Positions 24,301 through 36,850 of a stretch of DNA of 64,000 nt are shown one piece after another. The position numbers and the translations under genes are program-made. The notes under the pieces are model-generated. The model searched no databases, had not been told where the DNA came from, and saw only the letters and a program-made list of their open reading frames with translations. Numbering within the stretch: position 1 is the stretch's first letter; the number at the start of each line of letters is the position of its first letter. Origin of the DNA: Selaginella moellendorffii (Eukaryota; Streptophyta; Lycopodiopsida; Selaginellales; Selaginellaceae); NCBI RefSeq assembly GCF_000143415.4, contig NW_003314293.1, positions 284,957 to 348,956 on the forward strand. The letters run 5' to 3'.

Positions 24301-24779
24301 AAACCTCCCTTTACAAACCCTTCTAGTAAAACCATTGTTGAATAGTAATTGTAATTCCCTTGACTCTTGGATGTCTAGCCAAAAGACTAGAGTGGCATTC
24401 TTGAAAAATATCCTTGATGATCAGCACTCAAAATGATCATACCTTTCCTTCGTCATATGTATACTTATCATGAGTGTAGTCCTTAGAATGAAAAGAATGC
24501 TAAATTGCTACTAAGTCTTGATTTTATTTATATCCTTCCTAAATTTTGTCAATATATACAGCTAAAAATGCTAGACAAAGAGGATGTTTCTAGTTGCTTA
24601 AAGCAATGCAATAAAGCATCAAAATGGATATTACTTTGTTTTGGGCAAAATTCAATTGTGAAGTCCAAATCTTAGAGAATTTTGACCCACCATTATTGTT
24701 TCTTGAAGAGATGTTGTTGCTCCAAGATAAATTTGAGACTATAATGGTCAATGCGAAGAATGAAATGTTGAAGCAAAAG

Positions 24780-25736
24780 ATAATGCCACCTCTTTTTGAA
24801 TTTCCCTTTGCTATATATTCCCCTTGGTTTAGCCCTTTTGCTAAACGTGGACCAAAACCCTATTATGTTCCCCTTTCACAAGTTATCGTTGAAATGCACC
24901 TTAATAGCCGCATCCAATACTTCTTTGTAATTGGTCGGGTTCCAATGCATCACCTCGCCGCAAGCCTAGGTTTGCAAGCTTGATATGAAAGCATGGAACA
25001 TATCCTCCATGACCAGTATCCTCTTTGCCATAAATCCATTCACATACTCTTGAATGGTTTCGGTTTGCTTCAGCCTACTCAGCTCATCCCTTACGTGCAA
25101 AGTAGCATTCAGAGGAACGTATATTGCGTGGATCCTCGCCTTCATCATTTCCCAAGTGGCCACCGGTCCTTCATTGGCCTCCGTCGTTCTCCACCAAGAC
25201 TTGGCATTATCTGAAAAGTATGGTTTTGCACATGGGACCTTTTCCGAACTCGATAACCACAATGCTCGGAAGTAGTCTTCCATATTGTAAAACCAATCCT
25301 CCACCAATTTATAGTCATTCACTCTCTTGAAGACCGGTGGGGGCTTTGGTTTGTACTTGGGAACTACTTGAGGAATTGATTCCACTTCGGTCTGTTCGAC
25401 CTTGTTTGGTTCTACCTCAGTCCCTGCTGAAAGGTCCGCACCTTTTGCGCTACTAACATCCGCAGTCTTTCGCTTTTTCTTCCGCTTCTCGTCACACTTT
25501 AGCTTGTGTACGAGAGTCTCTAGCAGGGCATTGGTCTGTGCCAATTGTCCTTCTAGAACGTCCAATTGAGCCTTGGACAATCGAACTTTGCCATCAGACT
25601 CCTGTTTAGAAGTTTCCTCACTGGAGTCATCCTCATTCAAGGATTCCTCATCTATAGCCTCTTGTTCGACCGGAGGCTCCAGCTCTGGCGGAGGTTCTGT
25701 CTCTACCTTGGTTCGTTTCCGCCCTGCCTTTGTCAT
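24780..25736 (-). CDS. Gag polyprotein of gypsy family C, best preserved copy (3' frameshifted)
   Basis: The minus-strand frame starts at 25736 and gives 256 residues: an acidic, Glu/Pro-rich N-terminus (PPPELEPPVEQ), a basic KRKKKRKTAD stretch at about 85-95, then the capsid-like domain from about residue 130 (KPPPVFKRVNDYKLVEDWFYNMEDYF, NAKSWWRTTEAN, LKQTETIQEYVNGF). After a stop at 24966, homology to the 10 kb copy continues in another frame (PTNYKEVLDAAIKVHFNDN) to about 24780, so the protein has a frameshift and lacks the zinc knuckle. It would assemble virus-like particles around element RNA. A primer-binding site and LTR lie just upstream. Confidence 0.75.
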
Positions 25737-25780
25737 CTCCTAGCAATCCGCCTCTATCCTTCACTAGAACTAAGGAAAAG

Positions 25781-25793
25781 GCTCCGATACCAA
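25781..25793 (-). promoter_or_regulatory. Primer-binding site of family C
   Basis: Minus strand TTGGTATCGGAGC lies two to three bases from the LTR end (...TTACA). It matches the initiator tRNA-Met type primer-binding site TGGTATCAGAGC with one change. The matching copy at 59670-59682 reads TTAGTATCAAAGC, more decayed. Confidence 0.8.
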
Positions 25794-25795
25794 AT

Positions 25796-26530
25796 TGTAA
25801 GCTTCCCAATTTGCCAGCTTACCTCGTCTATCCGACTGACACTGCTTTGGCTTTTGCTAAGTTCCCTCACCAAGGTTCCCGCCTATTGTATCAGCTCCTA
25901 CTTGGTCCTACTTGGTTTCAGCTACTCACTACACAAATAATGGAGCATTAACCATCTATCCACAGATTCCCAAATCTCTCCCAATCCCCCTCCCCGGATT
26001 AGACTGGACTTAAGGTTCGGCTACACTCCCCACAGGCACAAGCAGCCAAACACACCAAGCCTCCAAGTTCTTAACATCCCTTGATACAATAAGACTTGAC
26101 ATGGGACCCTCTAAATCCCAAGCTTTGGGTGCAACACTTGCTTTGGGACGCTAGGGCGAAACACCGTGGCCTAACGGCTTGGTATGGGTGCCTTTACCCC
26201 CCACTTCTATCCCGAAGGGAAGGCCCAAGCCCCTAGGAAGGGCAAGGACCAATGAGCCACAAGGTACTCAAGTGGGGCACCACTCCACATGAGTCGAGAG
26301 CACCATAGTTGGTTTCCCTTTTGAGAGTGGGAGCTGCTCTTGAGCACTTCCTTGGGTGGCCCCTTTGGCACCACCCTAGTCCATGCTCACTCCCACCCAA
26401 ATCCCCTCAGCCCCAATGTCAACCTCAAGTCAGTTTGAAAGCACCACTAAAGAGTTCCTTCAAAAGTAATTCCTAGACCTCACTATCTCTACTATACTTT
26501 TAGAACCCTCTACAACCCCCCCCCCCCCTC
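25796..26530 (-). mobile_element. 5' LTR of family C (truncated at poly-C)
   Basis: Plus-strand TGTAAGCTTCCC marks its 3' end in sense. It shares with 59685-60835 the blocks CTACTTGGTTTCAGCTACTCA, GACTTAAGGTTCGGCTACACTCC, GGTGCAACACTTGCTTTGGGA, TAAGCCCCTAGGAAGGG-like text and CTATACTTTTAGAACCC, and stops in a poly-C run (26517-26528). The promoter-bearing distal part seen in the 60 kb copy is missing. Confidence 0.75.
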
Positions 26531-27345
26531 CTCTAAACCAAACCCTCCTGTTGCAATTCATCCACCATGTAATCAATGATCATTTGCTCCTTGCAACTTA
26601 TATGTATAGCTGGAGAGTTCATTGCTACTAAATGCAACTCCAACTCTATTCAATACGTAATACCAACCACCTTGCTATTATTGCCCATAATGCACTTAGC
26701 AAACATGCTAACATGTCACTTAGCCACTTCTTTAAACTCTAGAGCTATATCTGTAAAAAATATATCTAAAATAGCCTCATCTAATATTGCAGTCTTTGTT
26801 CTCATTTGATCCTCTTGAAGACCTAGATCAACTTGCTGGTTGTGGCTTGTTCCCAAGGACTCATGATGCACCACCACTTTCTTTGTTGCTTTCTTCTGGT
26901 GCTTTGGCCTCTAAAAAATCAAGTCTCCATTGCTTTCTTCACAATGCTTTTCCACTATCTGTGCACCAAGCCAGAGTTAAAAGCTTGAGCCCTATTGCTT
27001 TCTTCACAGTGTGTTGCTACTTTCTTCCCACCCAGCTCAAGCTGCCCACCTAGGCCCTTACTACTTTCTTCATAGTGTTTATCTGCTTTCCTCACACTTG
27101 GACCCATGAAATTGCTTTGGAGTGCCCTCAATTCCTGAAGGTATAATAGAAAGGAAATTTGTTGCATGCCTTCGAATAAACCCTAAACTAGCTCCAAAAG
27201 TCTTGCATTTTGTGGTACACAAGACATTCCCCACCACCTCATATTAACCATTAACATTGAGATGTAGAAGCTTCTCGTACTTTGGAAAAGGAATGTACCC
27301 CCCTTCATTCGACTTGTTGCCCTTCAAAGGTGAAGGAGAGTCTTT
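26531..27345. other. Unassigned DNA beside gypsy family D fragment
   Basis: Moderately AT-rich. It holds short open frames without domains and is probably decayed internal sequence of the family D element to the right. Confidence 0.4.
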
Positions 27346-28680
27346 AATCTGTGAAGTTGATGGTTATGTCTCTAAATCTCTACAGCATTTACACTCCCAA
27401 GACTATATCAACCATTCCCATCTCCATAACATAGAAGGTCTCCACAAAAGAGAATAAATCCATTTGGAAGAACATGTAACAACTCAATCCACGTGAATCA
27501 TTCCTCCATTGGCAATTGTGACCTCCAAGGGAATATGAGCCAGTTGAGTGGAAATACACAATCTAGACAGTGATTGGTCATTGTTAAAGGAATGAGATGT
27601 GCTAGAGTTTACCAAAACAAATACTTATTATTCTTGACTCTAATACACTATAGACCTGTTTTCCCCATGAAGGATGGGAGTGAGATGGTAGCACCTAGAA
27701 ATGCTCCATCCCTATCTCCTTGAGTTGAAATTTTGCCTTCCCACACAAAGATGTCATACTGGAAATCCAAGTCTTTGAATGCCATTAGAATTAAATCTCC
27801 ATGGTCATTTACTTGCTCATCAACCTGCCTTGTTGTGTTCCCTATGGTTGTCTTGCACAAGCTTTGCATACCTAACAATGGCCATGCTCCCACTTAGCTC
27901 CATAGTCAAAACATTGGCCCAATTTCATGTCTTTTAAGCACTTTGTGAATTGGATGGTGGGACTAAAGAAGGTGCCAACTTAATTGGAGTCAAAGAATTG
28001 CCATTGCCTAGTCTGTCCAACCCTTATTCTCTAGAAAGTGTCCTTAGTTGAAGGTGAGGCCACTCTTGGCACAACCAACTTATAGTCTCCCACTCCTTAT
28101 ACTTGAGGTCTATATTCAAAGTTAGTTGCATGGCTTGGTGAACCAATGAAGGTGCCAATTGTGCAATATCAACTCCCATATCACTAAACCAAAGCTGATT
28201 CCAAAATGTTGTCAACTCCAAACTTAACTTGTACCCAATTGAATGTTTAGAGAGTTGCATTTTAGGATTGCAGTAGAGGTCACAAAGCTTGTTAAAGGGC
28301 AAATCCTGGACTAGACAAAATGAACTCCTTCATGAGCATGACTTTGAATGTTTCCCAATTTGGAAATATTTGTGCACACTCCAGGCTACCATACCACTCT
28401 GAGGCTAAGTCTGTGAGATAGTTAGTAATAAGTGGAACTTTCTCCACGTCATGAGGCTCTTGCATGATTAAGTTGCACTTGTGCCTTCTAATCCAGTTGA
28501 GTAGTTTATGGCAATCATTCTCCCCACTACATGTCAGTAGTTGACATTTGTCCTTGTTCCATTTGGATGAAGACATGAATGGTGTTCTACCTAGTAGTCC
28601 TTGGATCTTGGATGAAAAGGAAGGTGGACTCAGTTCCACAAGATTCTCCATCTTCATCCTAGCCCATAAATCTTTGTACC
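27346..28680 (-). pseudogene. Degenerate gypsy family D gag and protease
   Basis: The minus-strand frame 28657-28292 carries a retrotransposon capsid signature: LITNYLTDLASEWYGSL, then IFPNWETFKVMLMKEF. Downstream at about 27635-27500 the strand reads FVLVNSSTSHSFNNDQ, which aligns with the retropepsin active site (L-V-D-S-G-S-T-H-S-F); the catalytic Asp is Asn and the Gly is Ser. Frames in between are broken by stops. Order and orientation fit gag then protease. Confidence 0.65.
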
Positions 28681-29800
28681 ATGGTCTAAAGTGTTGCTCA
28701 AAAAAGAGTTTTGTCCATTCTTCCCACCAATGAGGAATTTTTGGAAAAGCTCTTCCAGTTCTCTATGTCGAAGAAACTAACTGTTGCTCTTCCATTTTGG
28801 ACTCCAAGATCTATTGCCTTTCAGCCATATCTTGCAAGATCATTGCCCCCTTGCTCTATTTCTCAGCTAGCATGCAAATTTCAGCTTACATGTCACAAAA
28901 ATTGGCGAAAACTCATTGTTGCTAAAGGAGACTTTGTTCTGCCATGACTTGCATGGTTGATTCCAGCTATTGGAGAACTGCCAATGTGTTGGTCGCATTC
29001 TTGTTATTGCTATGCTGTGTACCTAATCATCATCTTCTTGCTCCAACTCTTCATCTTCCATAACTTGCTGCTGTTTTGGGTGCCTAGTTACAAACTTGGC
29101 TAGAGGTGATGGTAAAGCCATCCAACCACCAAACCTATTTCTCTAACTCACACAAAGCCATGCTAATAGAAGAAATGGTGATTCTTGGACAAAGTCTGTC
29201 CCAATCTATTCAAGGAACTGATTGAAGACAACATCCACTATCATTCCTGGTACAATTATCCCTTTTAGGATCCTCTTCACATGGTGTTGTGTGTTTCATG
29301 ATGAAAGCCCATTACCCAAAGTAGAAGAAGGCTTAGGGATGAATGCTTCAATACCACTATAGAGATCCAAATAGCTCTCATGAGTTGTAATGAATTGAAT
29401 CATGAGGAAAGAGATAAGAAGACAAAAAAGAAAGAGGAAGAAGGAAAGAACTGTGATTAAACCCCTAGTTTCCGTCATATGCTTCCTTCCACCTTGCCAT
29501 ACATAATCACTTCATCAGACATACCAGCCTCAAGCTTTGCCTCCGCTTTGCCTCTGCAAATCATGTGAAGGATCAGATATTGTGATTTTGGAATGACCAA
29601 ATGAATGGCCCTTCATTGTGGTTTATATTTCATAATCCTGCTCAAAAACCAACAAAGAAAAATAAGAAAGTAAAAGACAAAAAAAAAAAGAGATGGATTG
29701 CATACTTGGCATAGTGAGATTGGTATATTCTTATATATATAAAGTTAGGGTTGAGATAGACATGGCTTTTCCAAGAGAGGTGTCTCTACACACTAGTCTT
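28681..29800. other. Unassigned, probably decayed element D flank
   Basis: No convincing domain on either strand. Mostly low-quality open frames. Confidence 0.4.
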
Positions 29801-30029
29801 GGTGACTGTTTTTCAGTGCCTAGGTGATCTGGGCTGACTTTCCAGCCCCAAATGTACCATTTGTGGCATGCCACAGAGGGAATATGATCATAGGTTTGTT
29901 TCCTTTGCAAGAAGGTAAGTTTTTTCTTTCCCTCCTTCATTTTCTCCTCTCTTTTTCTTGTATAAAATCCTTTCCTTATGTTCTGGTAATGAGAAGTTCA
30001 TCAAGGCCTCTGCCAAGATGGTTTCTTGA

Positions 30030-30300
30030 CACATGGTTTCTAGTCCAGCAAACAAGCACCATGAAGAGACCACTTATCTCCATAGATGAGTTTTTAGTAG
30101 CTTTTAAGCAAAAGTTTGTGCCTCTCTACAATTCTTCATATGCTTGGCATGAGCTACAGCATTTACAACAGAGGAAAGGCAATTTGATTGATGAGTATAT
30201 CAATTGGTTTGAAATGCTACTTAGCCACATTCCAAGTGACTATATGGAGGAGGAAAGGATTACTGGTAGGAGGAATAACTCTAAATTTGTTTACAAGATG
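30030..30300 (+). pseudogene. Gypsy gag fragment, plus strand
   Basis: Within the plus-strand frame 29824-30315, ISIDEFLVAFKQKFVPLYNS and HELQHLQQRKGNLIDEYINWF followed by LLSHIP match the C-terminal half of gypsy gag domains (F...F...Y...A...L..L.Q..GS..EY...F..L). It lies in opposite orientation to the D gag at 27346-28680. No intact start or zinc knuckle was found. Confidence 0.6.
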
Positions 30301-30315
30301 GTAAGAAGTGGTTGA

Positions 30316-32276
30316 TGATTCCTTGGAGGAGGAGGCCACACTCTTCCCAAAGATTTGTTTTGTCCATAGTTGATTATACGAGATTGCTACTTCTTAAGTG
30401 CACATTCGAATTGATTGGAGTAATAAATATTGTTGGTGCCTTGTTACTTATTCTCAACATATTCATCACTTTGGAAATACATGATATGTCTCTGTCATAT
30501 CAATCATTTTGGAATCTTATGCCATAAAAAAAAAACATTTAAATTATATCAAGAGATCACCTAGAGTGAGGTCTAGCACATGACCATGGATCAAGGAGAG
30601 AGATTGTCTCACATGAGCCATAACTTGGCAAGAGATGAACTGTTGAGCAAATGAGGGCAGCTTCTAGGTCTAGTAGAGATTAATTATTGTGACCAACTAG
30701 AGTGAAATTTTCAATGTGCTCTCTTTGCTTATGCTATGTATAATATTTCAATATTTCACTTTGACATAGTCAAAGTGATACCTTCATGGAGGGGTCAAAA
30801 TTAATATAGGTAGGAAGATTGCTTTTGTTTTAATCAATTTGTAAAATATTGTAACTTGACTAGAGTCTGTATATGGCTGATAAACCAGTCAGATAATTAG
30901 AAGTGAAATACTAAAATAATAACTATTATTAGCTTAAATGAACCATAGTTTTTTTTCCATAGTATTTGAATTTTGGTATTAATACTAATGTTTTGATGAG
31001 TAAACCAAATTATATTATTTATGATATTATAAATTACTATTATGTATGTATATTTTAGATCACCCATAATTAAGTAACTCGGTATATACTCTAAAAATCA
31101 ATATAAAAATGAAGCTTAGTGTAAGTACTTATAAAATTACATTTATAAATATATATATATATATATGACTATATTTTATTTAATTTTTAAAAGGAAATCT
31201 ACATAATAGACTACCATTTAGCAATATTGAGGCACTTGGCCCTCACAAGGGCATAATTTTATAAAAATTGAAATAATATTAAAATATATATTATCTGTTG
31301 GTTTAATATTAAATATGAAGTTTTTATTAGAGATTTGGGATAATCATAACCATTGATAATAATACATGTTTAAGATCAGAAAGTTTTTGAATCTATCTAA
31401 ACACAAAGTTTTCTTTTGAATAATAATCATTCTGAGTAAAACGGTACAGAAAATTAGAAATAAAAATAGTAGAAAACCTATCAGCTAAAATATTTTCCAT
31501 GTGGCAGCTAAAACTTTACAATCTATTTATTATTAACTTAAATAAATATTATAAAATTAAACCAAAAATACTTTCTTATTTTAGTTGTTTACACATCTTG
31601 ATATCATGGGCTACAAAATTTTTACAAATATTTTAAATTAAACTATTTTAAAAGTAAACTATCTAAAATAACATTATGGTGAAATTGAGGAATTTAGTCC
31701 AAAATTGTAAATAAAAATTATGTCATCTTATAAACAGCTATCCCGATAATTCCATTAGCATTAAGATTATAGTAAAAAAGAAAAATTAGTATAATTAAAT
31801 TATGGAAAATGTGGCTTGGAAAACATATAATAACAGATTTAATAGACACCTCTACCTTGGGATCTTTTATATATTTAAAAAACAATCACAGGTGTTACAC
31901 CTAAGGAAGAGCTAAAGCCCCTCCAAAAAATCACATCACAGGGGTGGCCCCGGCAAATATTTTGCAAAAAACTATCTCGGATTTGTTAGGTTTAAAATTC
32001 TGCATGGCCAATCTCGTGCCTGCCACGTGGCAGGCATTCAATGGGTGACACTCTGTGTTCAAGAGATTCCTATGCACGTGGAGCTTTACTGACCGCCAAC
32101 CAGCCGACGGTGGTGATGCACCGAAATCTGTCTATAGTCTTTGTAGGGAGAACCACGGCTCTCACTGCTAGGGCTCTGGGTATGTGCCAGAGATCCATCC
32201 TGTGTGTGGAGGCGGTGACCTCGCACTACTAGGGCTTTGGCTCAATCAGATCTACGAGCGAGTGCCTGCATTGAGG
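30316..32276. other. AT-rich intergenic DNA and FAD6 upstream region
   Basis: 30.3-31.9 kb is very AT-rich and empty. From about 32.0 kb the composition becomes GC-balanced and probably includes promoter and 5' UTR of the desaturase gene. A short upstream open frame starts at 32041. Confidence 0.5.
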
Positions 32277-33975
32277 ATGGCGGCCATGCATCTTCAACTT
32301 CAGGCCTCGGCCCAAATCTCGGTGAGTTTTCCAGTTTTTTCTCATCTGCATGCAGCTGAATCGATCAATTTGCGCAGAGCTCAGACAGGATTTTGGCTAG
32401 CCCCTTCAAGAGCTCCGGTTTTTGTCGATTGCGAAGCCCGCGCAGTCAGATCTTGGTACTGACACGCACATTCTTTTGTGCTTTTCCTGGCTTTCCATGT
32501 TTGAATTGTTTTTGGCTTGTTTTTTTCCCCAGGATGTATCGGTGAATCCCAAGAAACGAGGAGTCGGCGTACGTGCTGTGGCTGTACCCATTCGGGAGGA
32601 AGTGCAGACCTCCATTCCTGGTTTTACTCAGCTGGGAGAACCGGTGACTGACAGAACGATAGAAACAAAAATCTCACATTTGCCTTCGTTTTGTTGCTTG
32701 CAGGTTCCCGAAGGCCTCTCTTTGAACGATGTTGTGAAAACTTTGCCCAAAGAGGTACATCACTCTCGGTAAAAAATGTATTTTTTCTTACGATTTTCCT
32801 GCTGTCAGGTGTTCGAGGTTGATGACTTCAAAGCTTTCAAGACGGTGGCGATCACCGTCTCTTCGGTCGCTGCTGGATACGCGGCCCTTGCGGTGGCACC
32901 ATGGTACTTATATCCAATAGTCTACGCGTTTTTGGGAACCGCGGTCACCGGACTATTCGTCATCGGCCATGACTGTGGTCACAACTCTTTCTCCAAGAGC
33001 CAGCTCGTGAATGATGTCGTTGGAACCATTGTCATGACGCCTCTCATTTATCCATTCGAGCCATGGAGGATCAAACACAACACTCACCATGCTCACACTA
33101 ACAAGTAAGTGGTTTCTGTGCTCGTGATTTCGGCCGACTCAAAACGCGTGTTTTTCTGCTTACCAGGTTGATTATGGATACTGCATGGCAACCATTCAGA
33201 CCACATCAGTATGACAATGGTAGCCCTCTAGTCAGGGGGGTAATTAGAGCCACCATGGGTCCGTTATGGTGGATGGCTTCAGTAGGACACTGGATTTTCT
33301 GGCACTTCGACTTGAGCAAGTTCCGGCCTCAGGAGCAAGACAAAGTCAAGGTAACTTTCTTTTGTTCCTTGTTTCCGCGAGCTTTAATCTAAAACTCCAT
33401 CCTTGTTTTAAAAGGTGAGCTTGGCGGCAGTGGCAGCGTTTGCAGCACTGGTGCTTGCACCTTTGCTGGTAACTCAGGGTCCAGTTGGATTTGTCAAGTG
33501 GTGGCTTGTACCGTGGCTGGGCTTTCATTTCTGGATGAGCACTTTCACGATGGTTCATCACACCGCGCCACACATTCCTTTCAAGCCAAACCGGGAGTGG
33601 TATGCCGTGGAAGCGCAACTTAACGGCACCGTGCATTGCGACTACCCGGCCTGGTAACGCTTTCTTTCAATGCCGTCTCTCTTTCGCTCACGAGCTCATC
33701 TCTTTTCGATTTCTTCTAGGATTGATCTCTTGTGCCATGACATCAGTGTCCACATCCCGCACCACGTATCGACCAAAATTCCCAGCTACAATCTCCGCAA
33801 GGCATACGCCGCGATCCAGGAGAAATGGGACCGGCACTTGAACAAGGCCGAGTTTGGCTTCCCGCTGATGAACACGATCATTGATCAGTGCAACTTATTC
33901 GATGCGAGGAGGTCCAAGTGGGTCAAGTTCGACAAGAACCTCAGGGGAGACGCCGCTGCAGCAACCAGCGATTAA
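32277..33975 (+). CDS. FAD6: Plastid omega-6 (delta-12) fatty acid desaturase, 419 aa, eight exons
   Basis: FAD6-type enzymes insert the omega-6 double bond into 16:1 and 18:1 acyl chains of plastid membrane lipids, using ferredoxin, in the plastid envelope. Exons read by splice sites: 32277-32321, 32378-32455, 32533-32643, 32704-32754, 32809-33104, 33167-33350, 33415-33653, 33720-33975; the sum is divisible by three. Exons 1-2 encode a Ser/Arg-rich transit peptide. The three di-iron histidine boxes are intact: HDCGH (exon 5), HNTHHAHT (end of exon 5) and HIPHH (exon 8). Exon 7 holds [18 protein letters not shown] and [12 protein letters not shown], typical of FAD6 rather than the ER enzyme FAD2. 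Hydrophobic spans flank the boxes (exon 5 and 7). Length is slightly below that of Arabidopsis FAD6 (about 448). Introns are 48-76 nt. Confidence 0.93.
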
Positions 33976-34054
33976 AACAGATCACAAAGTTTTCTTAGAA
34001 AAAGTAAGGCAATAGCAAAGCATTGCAACACGAACTATAAAATAGCTCTATCTC

Positions 34055-34126
34055 ATGCATCTGTAGGGTGAAAGTAGTATTAAGCTCGATTATGCATCTG
34101 TAGGGTGAAAGTAGTATTAAGCTCGA
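34055..34126. repeat. Tandem 35-bp duplication after the desaturase gene
   Basis: ATGCATCTGTAGGGTGAAAG and the following 15 bases occur at 34055-34089 and again, identical, at 34092-34126. It lies within the first 150 bp after the FAD6 stop, so probably in the 3' UTR. Confidence 0.85.
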
Positions 34127-36850
34127 GTTTGGAACGTATATTATCAATCATTATCATACTATTATGATTGTCATTTCTATGGCCTTCCAATGTTCAAGTT
34201 TTGGGTGGTGGTAGCACAACTGGGTATATCCCACGAAGAAACTTTGGTTTTCGTTCCGACAGCCATGCCGGAAAAGCAATAATGATTTCCAACATATAAT
34301 AATGTCACACCAAAATATCACTGGAAAGAAGAACTGTGGATGGAGTGTGACGAAGAACATCAAACCAAATCTCCAACGCGACAAATCTCGCCATCTTTGA
34401 ATCGGTCTGGGGTTCGAGTTTGCACCCGGCTGCCACGAAAGGGTGGAAAAGACAAGACAAGACTGAGATTTTGGACGTGGGAGGTTTTTAAAGTTTCTGG
34501 GGGTGTGGTGGTCAGGATTATTAGACGTGTGTGTGTGGCGAAATCATTAATGTGTACGAACTTTCTCTCTTTTGTAACTTTCATAACGGTAGGCTGATAG
34601 ATACACAAGAAAGATGAAAAGAACACAAACGCAAACGAGACCCAAGGAAGACGACGACGAGATGACATGGTCGGTCGGACGACACCTTTGATCTCTCGCA
34701 TTTGTATAGTGGATCCAAAACTTTTGCCCATCCTCGGCCAAAAACAAATCACCACCACCACCTTGAGCGATGGTGGTCAGCAGAAAAACCACAAGGCTTT
34801 GTTTAAGAGCTTTCATGGAGTGTCCCAGAATCTCACTTGGAGTCGAGGTCCAGGTGAGCTGCATTTTGTGTGTGTGAGAGAGAGAGAGATTGCAATGCCC
34901 AAGGCTCAAGCGCTTTTGGCAGTGGAGGAGTTTTTTATAAAGTGGCAAAGGCAAACCACGCATTTTGCTGGTGGCCAAGAACGTACTCCAATGTAGGCGG
35001 CATGTAGCCACTTGGACTTGTAACATATGCCCAGCTTGGGTATGTGTAATTGCCCTGTAAACATCAACAAAAGGTGGCATGCCCACTCTGGGTATATGGA
35101 TCACCACACACACATGCCCCTGTGGCAAAGGTGTACCACAACAGCTATACCAATGAGAAAATCACCAGGACTCACACAAACACACACACATACAGGTATT
35201 TGTTATTGGCCTGGCACAATTGCAGAGTCCCTGCAAGGCATAATTTGGCTGCTAGTGTGTGACAGTGTGTAGCAAAAGGTGAGCCTGGCAGCAGGCAGCA
35301 CAGGAGCAGGGAGGGGATTGAGCATACTACTCAAAGTGTGAACACAAAACACACAATTAGAGAGAAATCCACTCAAGAACCCAATTCCTTGACACCGCTA
35401 TTTGCATGTGTTTGAATTGGATCAGCTTAAGTTGAAGTTTCAGTTGAATTGTTCAGTACCAGACACCCGCCAGCCAGGCCAGGCCAGGCAGCCAGCAGCA
35501 GGACAGGAGGCAGCAGCCACATTCAAAATCCAGGCCCAAACTTGATTACACACACCAAATCTTTAGATTTGTACATGAGAGAGAGAGGGTGGGGGAAGGG
35601 TTGATATCATTTTCTATGCACTCAAGATAGATAGAGACACAGAAGGAGGTCAGTTCATCCTGAGCAGCAACATCTTTTTCATTTTTTCATTTTTCTCTTT
35701 TTTTCCTTTCTTATTTCTCTTTTCCCCTTCACAGATTAAAGGGTTTCTGAAACGAGAACCTCCTCAAGTAAGCATTTCACTTTCCACTTGCCATCTTTCA
35801 CAATCCTGGCCATGAAGCAACAAATCAGAGACAAAAACCAATCTGGCACAACTGTTATTGAAACTGATGGGACAATGGACTGATTGATACAGTAATCTCA
35901 GCTAAGCTGAGCTGTAATCCCTGCTTCCGTGGTGGAAGACACGCTGATCCGGTCCTCATTGCCGTAGAAACAGTACAAATTTCTCTATTCATTGTAACCT
36001 CGTTTGCTTGAGGAGCAAGGATTCATCATTCTTGCTCTCATATTTAACGTCCCGGGTGTTCTCAAAAAGATATCACTTGACCGAGAAAGCTTCATGGTCA
36101 GTGTCTCACTCACTCATGCTTGCTTGACACCTTCCCATGTTGATTAAACCCCACTTAAAACTGTTTTAGTATTAACAAAACAAAGCAAACCACGATGGTG
36201 GCTAGTGTTGTCCCCACACCAGAAGCAGCGAAGCAGCTCAAAGGCCAATGCGCAAAGAAAAAAAAAAGAAAGCAAAAGCACCGAAGACAGACCAAAAGAA
36301 AAAGAAGACAAAAAAAAACTGTTTAATAATCTCTACTACATGGTTTTCAATTGAAAAGCGACTATAAGGCCCGCTTTTTCCCAGCGTGCCCAAATCCGGT
36401 GATGGATCACAAACTGCTCAAGAAAACCTCAAGCCCACCAAATGCAAAGTTTAATCACCTGTCACAGATCACCCGGATCATCTACATTCCCCGCAAAAGA
36501 CAAGCCCTAAACAAAGGAATAAGTAAAGGTGGCAGACTATAGACTAAAGGTATAGAATACGGTATCTCGTACCTTGCAAGGAATGCATAGAAGAAGGGAG
36601 CAAACATCGTTGGATTTGAGGAAGCATGAGCAGCACAACAAGAAGAAAACAAAAGGCTCGATCTTGTTTCTTGTTATCTGGGCATTTCTTTTCTCGCCAC
36701 CAAAGGAGATGTTTCGTTGTTGCTGGGCATTTGCGAGCAAAAGCGCGTGTGTGTGTGTGTGTGAAAACGACGCCATAGCGCTAGGGTGGCAGAACAAAGA
36801 AGACTCCTCGTTGCTAAACAACAATGCCTTAGCTTAAACTTTGTTAACTT
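34127..36850. other. Intergenic DNA between desaturase and GRAS genes
   Basis: Mixed composition with many short open frames on both strands, none with a domain. It includes (GA)n and (GT)n tracts (e.g. 36747-36762). Part may be GRAS promoter. No gene is supported. Confidence 0.5.
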
